Positions 48,640 through 59,806 of a stretch of 64,000 nt of DNA are shown piece by piece. The position numbers and the translations under genes are program-made. Under the pieces are notes generated by a model, which was not told the DNA's origin, did no database searches, and saw only the letters and a program-made list of their open reading frames with translations. Origin of the DNA: Holacanthus passer (taxonomy: Eukaryota; Chordata; Actinopteri; Pomacanthidae). Numbering within the stretch: position 1 is the stretch's first letter; each line of letters opens with the position of its first letter. The DNA lies in the NCBI GenBank assembly GCA_025331565.1, contig JAFREQ010000014.1:13008001-13072000 (forward strand), in the 5' to 3' direction.

Positions 48640-48860
48640 CCAAGTCTTATCAGATTCATTTGAGCCAACGCAGGACCATATGTGGACTTGGGCTGGGTGT
48701 GCCCGACCCTCGGTGCTTTGTGCCCCGGGGGAGAGATCGGCCAGGGCGGCTCGCTAATTGAAATGTGTTGGCGACTCATCGAGGTCTCGGCTCCAGTTTC
48801 AGGGCTATTTCGAACCGCAGTGCTGATTGCTGGTTTCACATCACACAGGGAAAAAAATCA
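48640..48860. promoter_or_regulatory. candidate conserved non-coding element
   Basis: A CpG-containing, non-repetitive block includes GGCTCGCTAATTGAAATG, GGCGACTCATCGAGG, TTTCGAACCGCAG and GTGCTGATTGCTGG. It has homeodomain (TAATTG) and AP-1-like (GACTCATC) cores in GC-rich flanks. No splice sites or coding signal. Inferred enhancer. Confidence 0.3.
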
Positions 48861-51800
48861 ATAGTAGCTGGGAGAGCTAGGGTTTATTCTTTGCAAGCAG
48901 ACGTTAATGCTTTGCAGAGGAGGGTTTGATATTTATCATTTGTCATTTTGTCTCTGCAGATCAGCCTGAGCTGTAGAATATATCTAAATTGCTGAGAATC
49001 ATAGCTGACACCACTTGTGTTTCCAAAAAATAATGCGGTTTGAACGTCCACATCCAGAACAGTGTTCACAGGGCCGGTCAGGCCAAGTCATTGTGCGACT
49101 CTTTCAATTTCCCTCAAAACTTTTCCTATGTTTCTTTTTGCATGTTTTTGACAGAGAGAAACACATTTTGACCTCTGGTAAGCACCAAAAGGGCCTCGTT
49201 ATGGAAAAGTGGCTCATGTGATTTACAAGGACTTTGCTTGTGCTTTCAGAGCCGCACAAATCAGACGGCTGAATCTTTTTTCCAAAGGCATCGGTGTGCT
49301 TTTAGACTTTTTTTAATGTCAGCGTAGCCTGGTGGTAAAATTTTATAGCATGTGATCATTTTGCAGTTAGGTGGACAGAACATGGCTAATTTAACATTTC
49401 TAATTAAAGGAATATTTTTTTACCACCTAAACAGCTCATTTGTCCTATTTTCTTAAACAAAAAGAACACAGTGCAGTGATACTTTGAAAATTCTTTAAAA
49501 CTTTAAGTTTGGTACACACTGTGTCCACTTCGGTCTACCACAAAATTTCATAGAATCTCTCAAAACATCATTTAACATTCAAGTCTCACCACTTCCATCC
49601 TCAGTTATATTCCTATGCTTTTAACTAAGTAACCTCACAACAATGTCTGACTTTGCAATGGTGGTAATGCTTGCCATTGTTTTGATGCTTTGTTGGATTC
49701 CAGGGACCTAATTTGGTTTTAAATTATGGTCATATATGGCACTGCTCATATCAATGAGTTTCTGTTCTTATTGCATTGTTTGAAATCATTAAGTCTGATC
49801 TCTTGAAGGCTAATGTAGCCTGCTATCTGGGCTTTGGCTGCTGGTGCTGCTACCCTTCAAACACAGAGTGAGCCCTTTGAAAAATGGATTGCGGAAGAGA
49901 TAAGAAATAATTTATGTTCCTATCACTGCCTCGCACAAATATGGTGGGGAATACTGTGCCAATAACTCCCACAAACTCAGAGAGGCACGCTATCTTTTAC
50001 TGCACAAATTATTAACGGCGCTGGGGAGGAAGGGGGAGACGCTGTGCATTTTTTTGCTAGATAGACCTGGCTCATTGCTCGCTGAAGCTTTGAGTTCACC
50101 ACAGAGCTTTCTAATCAAAGATAAAGACTCCCGACATGAAAACTGAATAAACAATCATGTAGATTTTTTTAAATTTTATAATTTCCTACCTCATCATAGT
50201 ATGAGTGAAAGTTTCATTTAGACAAAATAAGAGGCTGTGAAATCATCATTTTCTGTGTGTGTGTGTGTGTGTGTGTGCGTGTGCGCGTGTGCGTGTGTGT
50301 GTGCGTGCATGCTGTTCGTCTGCTGTGTGTGTGTGTGAACAGGGAATAAAAGGAAGGAGGGGAGGGAGTCCAAAGGGGAGTGTTGAGGGAGGATACTCGG
50401 GGTCGGGTGTCCGCTCGCCTCTGTCGGCTGGCGTTGACAGCTACAGACGCTGGTCTAAAATGAGAATCCTCTTGGGCCGCCTGCCTGCCCATCCAGCAAG
50501 AAAATAAATCCCATGTGGAAGAGCCGCTGTGTGGGATCACAGACAGCCGCCTGACCCCCAGATCCGCCAGGGGAGGCCAAGGGCGCCGGCACGACAGCAT
50601 AAACCCCCCTTAGCCACCCCCCACCACCCCCACACCAGGGTCTAATGTTACTCTGCCTGCTTGCCAACTCTGAAATTCTGGAGTTGCAGGCCTGTGTTGG
50701 TTCCACACTAGTTCAGTTTAAACCTGATTTTAGTGGAATTTTTGGACAAGCAGTTTGTGAAAATTTAGCTTAAGGCCTAGGTTATACCACAAAAATAGCA
50801 CCGAGGTCCCTCTGTGCTTACAGGGCCATGCACTGTTAAAAATGTTTTGAAACCTAAAACGAAGGGGAAATTTAACTTAAACCTTATTGAAAAAAAGAGG
50901 GCTGGTGCGGTTGCCGGTGTTGTGAGACTGCACACAGTGGCCAAAAACACCGCCTGGTGAGCAATTAGAGACACATACTGAGAATAAAAAGTTTTGAAAT
51001 ACGATGTCGTGTTTAGCACTACCACCAGATGGAGGGTATTGAAATGCCAAATTTAGTGCTTTCCAAAGACTCTTGTCAGAAATTCAGCTCTCTGATCCAC
51101 ATTTTCCCGCTTCTAATGTATGATGTTTCTCCATGTCTGCTAACATGGTACACTCAAAGCCCAGAGTCTCTATCCACTGAAACATTTTCTGATATTAAAT
51201 TCCACAAATTCCAACTTAGGAGAGCTAAACTCCCTCCAGGACACAGAAGTTTCATGTCTGGATAAAAAAGAGTGAGTCAGCGAAAGGTAGCACGATTTGA
51301 AAGGGGCTAATAGACTTAATAAGTATTAATGAGTACAACAGAAGGTTGACCTGAAGCAAGAGCTGTTGTCTAGCTTTTTCTACTCTGACTTTATCAAGTA
51401 GCACGGAAATAAGAAGTGGCATGTAGAACAGAGAAAGATGAAATGGTGAATTATCAAGGTGATGTCCACTGTAATGTGTAGGTTTGCACTCTTCTTCATG
51501 GCCCACATATTTGATGCATTACTGGTTCAGTCTCCTCTGTAAATATCCCTGCATCTCTAGGATCTATGTCCATTTTGCCATCACAGGAAATCATGTGCCC
51601 TTTACGCAGTGAGGCGAGAGTAAGGTCGTGGAAGTTCAAGTGGTGGATGATGGTGTAGAGTGTCCGATTCATGCAATAGTCTGTTTCCCATCACAAACCT
51701 GAAATTAATGTTTTTACTTAAGTGTGACATCAATCTTTCTCTAACCTTAACCAAGTGTTTTAGGTGCCTAAGGCTACCATACATTAACCACAGTTTACTT

Positions 51801-51959
51801 ATCACAATCTTCCCCAACATCATCATGTCATCATCAACCCTTAGATTCTTTGCTACCACACCAATACCATGGAAGTGAATGGAATTTAGTTATGTGTGCA
51901 TAGCATTATAATATATGAAATATAAAATAATTATATTTATGTCTCATTCTAGAAATAGC
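48861..51959. other. intergenic, no gene seen
   Basis: It contains a GT-rich microsatellite with GC interruptions (50,253-50,337), a C-rich patch at 50,540-50,640, and AT-rich flanks. No supported gene or RNA. Stretches at 49,400-49,640 and 50,760-51,260 may be old repeats I cannot name. Confidence 0.5.
50253..50337. repeat. interrupted GT microsatellite
   Basis: GT runs separated by GC steps (GTGCGTGTGCGCGTGTGCGT) and CATGCTGTTCGTCTGC. It is an alternating purine-pyrimidine tract, the kind of sequence able to adopt Z-DNA. Confidence 0.85.
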
Positions 51960-52290
51960 GTCCTGTTACTCTGGATGTCAGCATTTTTCACTGCTTAGAA
52001 ATGGTCCTGTGAAACCTGTTGGCAGTGTGTTCTGTGAATTATCAAGAGTGACAAGGATGCTAATTTTGTAAAGTGATATTGTTTAACTTTTAAATATTTC
52101 AAGGCAGTGTGAGCCACAAATGAAATTACATTCCACCCTATTGTGTTGGGGTGACGATAGAAATCTCAGATATCTCGAAGTCGACTAAAACAGTCTGTGG
52201 CTAGATCCCACCAGAGATGTTCAGTACAAGTACAAGCAAATATCTGTCGACAAATCTTTAGTGAACTTACCATCCCGCCTCACCATTGTT
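51960..52290 (-). mobile_element. decayed teleost dispersed repeat, copy 2
   Basis: On the - strand the words CGAGATATCTGAGATTTCTA, AGGGTGGAATG, GTGGCTCACACTGCCTTGAA and GATAATTCACAGAACAC occur in the same order as in the copy at 33,474-33,840. They match the fish repeat whose consensus carries GAGATATC, AATGGA, GCTCAAAGC and ATAATCCACAGAC. It is heavily diverged and non-coding. Confidence 0.45.
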
Positions 52291-52845
52291 ACTGACTGCA
52301 TCTGTAGCTTATATACATACTGAAGTGCATTTGAACAGTGATGTGACCAGTCTTTGAACTGAACAGAATGAAGTGATTTGAATCAGCAAAGCGAATCGAT
52401 TTCACCTCTAAATCCCACTTGAGTTAGGTAAGAAAAATATGTTAAATTGCAATTTGGGTGAACTGGCCACTTTTTAAATTGGTTTTAATTTGAGAATCTG
52501 AATCAAAGAATGGGTGATAAACTACAGAAGACATGTTTGGATGTTTTCTAGGCTCCTGAAAAGTCATATTTTACACAAGTCTATAGAAGTGGAACTCCTG
52601 AGTTTAACTAAAAGGGTTCAATCTCCAATCTTTGACTTAACACCTGAAGCCAAACTTGGGTTTCTCTCATCTCTTATCTTTCTATGGGTGAACAGAAGAG
52701 AAGACTATACTACACAGGCCTTCTAAAGACATTCATAGTCTGCTTTAAATAGTTAATTGCTCCGGTGGTGTCTGGATGTGGATGAGGGGGGAGACGGAGA
52801 CTCTTCTGTCTGTCTTCCTTTCTTTTTTTTTTTCCAGCAGGGGCA
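52291..52845. other. intergenic, no gene seen
   Basis: AT-rich ordinary sequence ending in a T-rich tract at 52,815-52,833. No gene. Confidence 0.5.
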
Positions 52846-53120
52846 GGCCTATATATTTTGCAGCTCATGTCTGAAAGGCTGGCTCCGAGCGCTAGGGGTG
52901 GGCTCTCGCTCTCTGATGGTTTTCCAGTGAGTATTTGTCAGGTCAGACTGTGCACCGCCCGGCGGTCTCCGCTCCTCTCCCCGGGTTATTTATTACCTCT
53001 CTCCCCCGCCGGCAGCGCTGCGGCTCCGGGGCCGCTGCCAACCACGGCGCAGAGGCGGGGGCCGCGTCAGGGGGGTTCCCGTCGGACAATGAGGGGAAAG
53101 AGGAATGGACGTGAAGAGCA
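52846..53120. promoter_or_regulatory. CpG-rich block with TATA-like word
   Basis: CCTATATATTTTG at 52,848-52,860 is followed by 250 bases of CpG-rich text (CACCGCCCGGCGGTCTCCGC, CGGCTCCGGGGCCGCTGCC). It contains a 118-codon frame (52,858-53,214) with no recognisable protein. It may be an unannotated promoter or a GC-rich conserved element; neither is proved. Confidence 0.28.
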
Positions 53121-56100
53121 TTTTGAGGCTGGACAGAATTTCAGGCTTGTCATGTGGCAAACCGCCCTTCACATGTGCAGTAAAACCTCCTTTAAACTTC
53201 CTCTGAAACCTTAGCTGTATATATTCAATTCCTTTCAATATTCAATGGTCTTGCTTTTGCTTTTGTTTTCAAGACTAGTGAAACATTGAATGGTTGTATA
53301 TAGTAACACATAGTCACATACTATCACCGTTCATGCTGAAATGGTTATTGAATTAGTTGAATTAGTTAATTAGTAGATTATTATGGCAGCAGACATTTGA
53401 TTGCAACAGTTTTGATATGTTTTACATTGCCGTAAATCTAAATCTTTCAATTTCATGACACTTTACAAGCCAACTGATTAATAGTAATAATACAAAAAAA
53501 TCTGCTGATCAATGACATGGCCATATGGGCAATTTGCATTATATTAAGATGGTCGTGTAAGCTTATCTACATTTTAAAGTATGTGTGTGCTGAAAATTCC
53601 TAAATGGTAAAATTGATAGACATCTGAGATGAACTCCTAAACGTATTGTGATATTGGTGGCAGCGTAACATAATATTAATAACACACCAGAAGAGACTTG
53701 GTAATGATGTATCTCAATATTGAATATCTGTCCCACGTAAAAAGAAAACCTCTGTCTTAAAAAATTTAAACTGATGTATTTCATTTTGTTCCTTGATATA
53801 TGAATTTTCTTCCTGTGGATATTCCTCCTTTATGTTTCCTCTGTTTAAAATGTTGATGAATTTGATATCAGGTCGTGACACTCAGAGGTTTTCTATTGTT
53901 GACTCACCGGATTAATCACACCCTAACCAGCGTTCAGTAACAGAGAGAAACTGTAAGAGGAGGAGACACCAGTGTCTTCCTCAAGATTAGCTTGTGTTTG
54001 TGTATTTTGAGTAATAGGCTCACATTTTCCTTGTAGGTTCATCAGTTTTGCTGTGAAATCTAACACCACACCTACTCTATTATAAAGTCATATCATTGTT
54101 ATATCATATTAAACATTACAGCTAGATTACTAGAATCCATGCTTGCAGTGTTATTTCTCCACTCTAAACTGGTCTAAAATTTAACATAAGTCTTGGACTA
54201 GAATGAAAAACCATATCAGTTGTATCATGTGAGAACACAATTCAAGCAGAAGTACTGACTTAGCAAGATACCTGTTTTCTGTAATGTAGTTATGTACTGA
54301 TATTGGGATTTCCTAATTCACTGTAAATTCATGAGCTGTAAGAACAGGTGTGGGTTTTTCTGTGGTTATTTTCTCTTTAGATTCACAGGACTCTTCCACA
54401 GTGTAGTAAAAGCACCAAGAAGTAAGAAAAGGTTATATGAGGAAGAAAGGTTAAACGAGGTTTCCCCCACACATCAAACATTTTTTATAACAGAGGCACA
54501 AAGGCTGATGGAAAAATCGACTCAGTTAACGCTGAACCGATTTTTGAAGATGTGAAAGTTGAAATGTCGTCACTGTGTAAGTTTGGGGAACCCCTCCGTG
54601 ATGAGGCACAGAGAATGAGTCATCGGGGATGGGGAGTGGGCGTAGGAGTGGGACATGGGTGTCCCCTTTATGACTGGTTTCATCAGGGCTCTCCCGATGG
54701 TGCAACCTCCAGCACCAACGCACGCACCACTGAGGTTTCCATCGAGACATTTCAATGTGGTGAGGGCAGGTTCGATAAAGATGAACCAAAGAGCTTCTCA
54801 TATGAAATGTAGCGTTGCACTTCCTAGAAACGACTTTGTAAACATACGGCATAAATGTCAGCAGCTCGTGCTTTATGTCAGTGCTAGTACTCTGTGTACT
54901 CACCAACATGTGGGAAGTGACATTATTGTTAAGCTGAAAAATGTTGCCTTTCGATTTCATTTTTCAGACTGTGTTCACTTTAAAGGTAACTGGCAGCTTT
55001 TGGAGAAGTGATTTCAGCTCGCCGCCTGTGTTTTCTGTTGTTGTGTGTTTAAAACCTGCTTTGGTCTCTTCCTTATCCACAAACCCACTAATTCCATTAC
55101 ATTCCCTTCAGACATCACAGCTAAAATGGAAAATGTCAACCTACGGTCCGTCGTCGTCTTTGGTGAGGTAGCTGGCATGTGTTTTTTGTAAATTTCTGCT
55201 GTGTGTTTGCCTGCCTGGTCCTGGCTGGAGGCATTATACCAGTCCTGGCCAGGCTGTGGTCTCTGGCCTTCCTGTGCACCGCTTCCGCCTGCGGTGTGGC
55301 GTGCCTCCTTCCTGTGTGTGTCAGAGGCAGTTTGGCCTGATTTATAGGCCCCTGACACACAGCGCTTTGGACCCCACCTCTGCTGCTGGAATGGCTATCC
55401 CATGTGTTGGTGGTGGATCCACCTGGGTGGTTCTCCACTGATGGGGGTCAGATGTGGTCCTGCTCACAAGCTCCAGGAGCTCAGGGGAACATGCTCTGCA
55501 GACGGCGTGGAGAGAAAGTGCTTTCAGAAAATGTGCTTCCAGGCTGAGGACGTTTTTACTTTAAAGCAACAAGCTCGCAGCAACAGTTGCACTTAGGATC
55601 TGTTCCTTTGAAATTTTCTATATCTACACCTGCTTGCAAACCAAAATTAAATCAAAATACAAGTCAAGAACATGGATAAAGTTTAGGTTTTGTGAGTTTA
55701 AAAGTTTAACTTGAACAACTAAAGCACTTTGATTACGCTTAATTGTTAGTCTTAGGTCACACAAACATAAGATGAACACTTGGTTATCAACAGGTTTCGC
55801 AGTGCTCATCTGTATTTCTAAACAAAGGCTTTAAAAAAAAAACCTAAAATATCATTGCTTTTCAAAGTTTTGTGACATTTAAATATGGCTTTATGGAAAA
55901 GATTTCAAGAGGGGTTTGACACTGACGGCTCTGCACACACTGTTGAACAGTTTTAGCTGTGGCTTGCAGAAGCGGCCGCAGCAGGTGAGTATAAGTTTGG
56001 GGGAGAGAGGGCGAGATCGGTGTCACTGTCGGTGGAGTATAACAAATAGATGGTTGAATGTAGACACACAAGGAGAACAGAAGGCACCCGGTGTGTGGAC

Positions 56101-56395
56101 CTGCGGCTGATGTCATGGGTTCATGTGGTGGCAAGTGACGTCTTTGACCTGTCTGATTTACTGTCAGTGTTTGGCCTTAAAATAATTCTAAGTGATCCAT
56201 TTATTATTTTTGTGCACATGTATGAATTATAAAATGGAAGCCTGATTTTGTTCTGGTTTGATTGGGCTTTAAAATAATCATGAATCATGTCATTTTGGAG
56301 GATTTGTGCATATAAAGAAATTAACTAAAGGCAAAACTAGATTTCAGAGAAGCCTTGCAGGACTTTAATTTCTAAATACGAAGACACAGCTCTTG
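53121..56395. other. intergenic, no gene seen
   Basis: AT-rich to about 54,500, then mixed. A 144-codon - strand frame at 54,526-54,960 has unremarkable composition but no recognised homologue. A faint GC-rich stretch lies at 55,180-55,460. No RNA gene. Confidence 0.5.
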
Positions 56396-56481
56396 CATGC
56401 TCACTTCCTCTTGCACACTAATGATGGCTGCTCCATTTCCTGCACTGAAGCGCCGTCCCTCGCAGTCCCCCCTCCTCTTCC

Positions 56482-56511
56482 ACCTCCTCCTCCTCCTCCT
56501 CCTCCTCCTCT
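56482..56511. repeat. CTC trinucleotide repeat (10 units)
   Basis: An uninterrupted CTC array in a C/T-rich stretch about 640 bases upstream of the samd11 start codon. Confidence 0.9.
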
Positions 56512-56879
56512 GTCGGCTGTTTAAATGGGCCAAGTTGAGAAGCGGCGGAGAGTCTAAATCTTGTTTGGTCTGTGAACTTCAGCGTGACTTCAGCCACATA
56601 CACAGGGGTTAAAAACAACTCTGCAAACTTCCATCCGCATTAACAAATACTCAGGAACATCAGTATGTTTCACTTTCTGATCGATGCCATATGAGGAGAA
56701 ATCTATTATTATTTTTATCTGCTTCACTGAGATTTAAGCTCCCTGTTATGAATCTGTGTGCATTTTTAAAATCTTGCACAGCCGATTAAATTATCATTAA
56801 AAAAATCCACTTCTAACTTCCCCAAATAAATAAGAGACACGACCTATATCTTGGTAATGATCACCATAGGAGGCGTAAT

Positions 56880-57145
56880 GACCGGCTGCCCAGCATGTCA
56901 GGTATTAACACAGGCGGCGTGATTAAATGTGGGAGGTAGGAGCTGCGAGGCTGGAGCTGAATGGGAATCTATCCGGCAACTCCGGCAGACGGCTGTCTCG
57001 CGGCGACACTGGCGCTCTGCGTAAAACCGAGCGGCGCGTCTCCAAGTCTGGCTCAGCCCCGCCGCTCGCACACGGAGAGGACGCTCAAGTTGGATCGGCC
57101 GTGCAGCTTCTTCTCACTCGTCCCCGGCGCTCGGCTACCACTAAC
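56880..57145 (+). promoter_or_regulatory. samd11: samd11 putative promoter/5'UTR
   Basis: This CpG-rich segment lies directly before the start codon. It contains GGCGTGATTAAATG and GCCGATTAAA-type TAATC cores nearby (56,778 and 56,910). These are the kind of sites bound by OTX/CRX, which fits a photoreceptor gene. No TATA box is clear. An upstream ATG at 56,961 opens a 77-codon out-of-frame uORF that overlaps the main start, and another at 56,927 is in frame. The transcription start and any upstream exon cannot be fixed from sequence. Confidence 0.45.
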
Positions 57146-57599
57146 ATGCCTGCCATCAAGAAGGAGCGGCTGGATGGAGACGACATGGCACTGACCGCCT
57201 TCAACCAGTCCGAATACCTGGCCCCTTTAAATGCCACCGCCATCCCCGTGGTGACCCCGCATCCGCCGCCCTACGAGCACATTTTCGCCCATCACCGCGC
57301 GTACTTGGGGCTCCACGACTCGGCGCTGCACCACCAGCACCTCCACCATCACACGGACGACTTGATGCTGGAGAGGTTCTCCTCCATCCCCGACTTCCAG
57401 CCCTTCTTCGACAACGGGGAGCCGTGCATCGAGGTGGAGTGCGGGGAGAACAAGGCTTTGCTTTATATCAATAAATTGTGCCAAGGCAGCAAAGGACCCT
57501 CGATTAAATACAGAGGCGAGTGGCTCACCCCCAACGAGTTCCAGTTTGTCAGTGGACGAGAGACTGCCAAAGACTGGAAACGGAGTATAAGGCACAAAG
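57146..57599 (+). CDS. samd11: samd11 first coding exon
   Basis: It encodes residues 1-151 and one base of Gly152. The donor is GTAAGA at 57,600. Contents in order: Lys/Glu start, Ala/Thr/Pro stretch, HIFAHHRAYLGLHDSALHHQ, FSSIPDFQPFFDNGEPCIEV, and most of the SAND fold (GSKGPSIKYRGEWLTPNEF, AKDWKRSIRHK). The frame is also open upstream to an ATG at 56,927, but homology stops at 57,146. Confidence 0.92.
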
Positions 57600-58248
57600 G
57601 TAAGAACCGGCTTCTCTGTCCGCTCGGTTGGTGGGTACAGAGGGGACACCTCATCGTCCATTAAACACTTTTTTAGACGCCTCTTATTCCGGCCTCAAAC
57701 TTAGTCTCGTGGTTCGGTGGCGAGTTTTGGAGTGAAAGGGTTACAGCAGCCAGTGCGCGCAGGAGACGGAGGAGAAGAGGCGCACATCCTCCACATCCCC
57801 TCCGAGGCTTTGACGTGCACTTTGGGCTGCGATCGCACAGCCAAACCGGGGCATCTGGAGTGGGCTGCGCCGGGACTGAGGTGAAAAAGTTGGACAGTGG
57901 ATAATTCAGTGTTTTCTTCTCTCCTCGGTTTCTGGGGATGAGTCGTTGTAGCTACACTTGTGCATGGGTGCTGACACTTCTACGCATCGCATGTTGGCTT
58001 TGAGATTGAGATAAATAGGGTTAGATTATTATTTTTTTTGAATTTGTTTATCCACTTAAGCTACTAGTCGGTTTTTAAATGTGATAATTTCGCAACTATT
58101 ACATGTAAAGCTGCTTTTATCCATTTTGTATGTGTTGGATTTTCAACAACCATGACAGCATCAATACCGGGATACTGTTCCTCTATATTTTATGTTGACT
58201 TTTATATCTTTGGATTTTTGTGCAAAAATTAGGCTTGGTGTGGCACGA

Positions 58249-58338
<90 letters not shown>

Positions 58339-58877
58339 TTACTCAGGCTGAACTGACACGCGTTAAGATGTGTGTGTGTAGGGGGTTGTCGCCCCCAGGT
58401 TAAAATGGTAGCCTAATAGTTTAATATAGGGATTCTTATAGACAGATGACAGTAGGCTTCTGTCTCTCTGCCTCATCACACTGGACTGTTAATACATCTA
58501 AACTTCATGGCACAGATGTGGATAGATGAGTCAAGTTTTGTCTACAGGGACCGACTCTTTCAGATACTTAAAGTCTTAACTGGATGATTTTTTTTTTGAC
58601 AAGATTTGTCTTGAAAACTTATGCGTCCTAAGATGATGGGATGAAGAAAAGGGCCCATTCTCAAGCAAGTTAATAAGACCTTATCACATGCTGTGTCATG
58701 GAGGAGATGAGTTTACTGGCTGTACAACGTGGTTGGTAGTATTCACTAAAAGTGTTTCTCTCTTTTTTTTTTGTTTTTTTTCCAGGAAAAAGTCTCAAGA
58801 CTCTTATGTCCAAAGGAATCTTACAGGTGCACCCTCCAATCTGTGATTGTCCTGGTTGTCGAATTTCATCTCCAGTG
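57146..58877 (+). CDS. samd11: SAMD11 N-terminus with SAND domain (2 exons, partial)
   Basis: Nuclear SAND plus SAM domain protein. From the literature as I recall it, SAMD11 is a photoreceptor transcription repressor partner of PRC1-type complexes, regulated by CRX. Exons: 57,146-57,599 and 58,786-58,877, giving 182 codons. The start MPAIKKERLDGDD matches human SAMD11 (MPAVKKE from memory), preceded by AAC with a purine at -3. Residues 61-69 are His-rich. Residues about 94-176 form a SAND domain with KDWK at 142-145 and a CDCPGC cluster at 171-176. The second exon carries MSKGILQVHPPICDCPGC, the start of the older human SAMD11 annotation. The SAM domain and the rest lie beyond the window. 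Confidence 0.92.
57600..58785 (+). other. samd11: samd11 intron 1 with long CA array
   Basis: This 1186-base intron splits the SAND domain inside a Gly codon. The first 300 bases are CpG-rich, continuing the promoter island. The long CA microsatellite sits in its middle. Confidence 0.88.
58252..58334. repeat. CA microsatellite (about 41 units)
   Basis: A pure CA array of about 83 bases, the longest in the window, inside the intron that interrupts the samd11 SAND domain. Confidence 0.97.
58786..58877 (+). CDS. samd11: samd11 second coding exon
   Basis: A long T-rich tract plus TCCAG ends at 58,785; the donor is GTAAGA at 58,878. The first two bases complete Gly152, then KSLKTLMSKGILQVHPPICD and CPGCRISSPV follow, ending in phase 0. 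It completes the SAND domain, and the sequence is nearly identical to human SAMD11. Confidence 0.93.
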
Positions 58878-59764
58878 GTAAGAAAAATTCATATTCTAAC
58901 ACAATGGTTTTACTGCTGCAATGTCTTTCTGTGTGGAGTCAATGTGTTAACTAGAAGAAGCTACATAGAAAATGTTGTTTCGGTTTGACTTGAGGACAAG
59001 ATTTTTGCTGTGGAAAGACAGTATATTGAATATGTAAGATGCTGGGTTGTTCACTGGCTGTTAAGAATTTGTCTCATTGGTGAAGGTTGTCACTTTTCAT
59101 AGAGCACAACACAAAGAGAAAGAGCTTCAGAGACAATATAATACAAATATCTGTGTTTAAAGACTGGGTGTGTTCTGGTGTTTTTTGTTGTGATGTTGTC
59201 TTTTATAGTTAGATCATACAAATGTTGATGATTGTTTTTGCTCAGTGTTATGAAATGCTCGGCTGCTATATAATGTCAAATCAATTGTTTTTATAAAGCA
59301 TTTATATTGCCCAAAAACACAGTCCGCACCCTCCTTACTAATGTTTGATTTTTTAAATTTGTTTTTCCTCATAGACCATAATAGACCTTATAGCTCATAA
59401 TTTGATTGAGTTTAGCTTGTGTGAAAGCAGATCGAGGCATACTGATATTTCATTGCGATATTTGTGTTGTGTCATCCAACTCTACATACACGAAACAGTG
59501 TATGAGCGCATTGTCTTTCTTTGTAACCTTGATGGTGACGGACCCTACAGGCACACATGTCAACTTTGATGTTAATTTTTCTCAGCATGAATATCAAATC
59601 CACTTTCAGCCTCTCACTGTCTCAAACAGCCTTTTTATTGAGAGGCATTGAGCTGTCCAGCATGGCTGTTTGACGTTAGGTGTCGTTGGTCGGGCTCTTC
59701 TGTCCCATTGAATCAGCCTCCTCACCTGGCTGTTGAACTTTTGTTTGCCTTGTGCTTCCCTCAG

Positions 59765-59806
59765 GGCCTGGCCAGGGGCACCATGCCAAACCTTGAGGCC
59801 TTGCAG
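59765..59806 (+). other. exon-like 42-base segment in samd11 intron
   Basis: CTTCCCTCAG ends at 59,764; then 42 GC-rich bases follow, ending TTGCAG before GTGTGT at 59,807. In phase 0, the phase of the samd11 upstream exon, it reads GLARGTMPNLEALQ without a stop, so it could be a cassette exon. I do not recognise this peptide in SAMD11. Confidence 0.3.

Noticed and set aside
56927..57145. In-frame 73-residue N-terminal extension of SAMD11
   Set aside because: Homology to human SAMD11 begins at the methionine at 57,146, and the upstream residues look like translated GC-rich leader; kept only as a finding.
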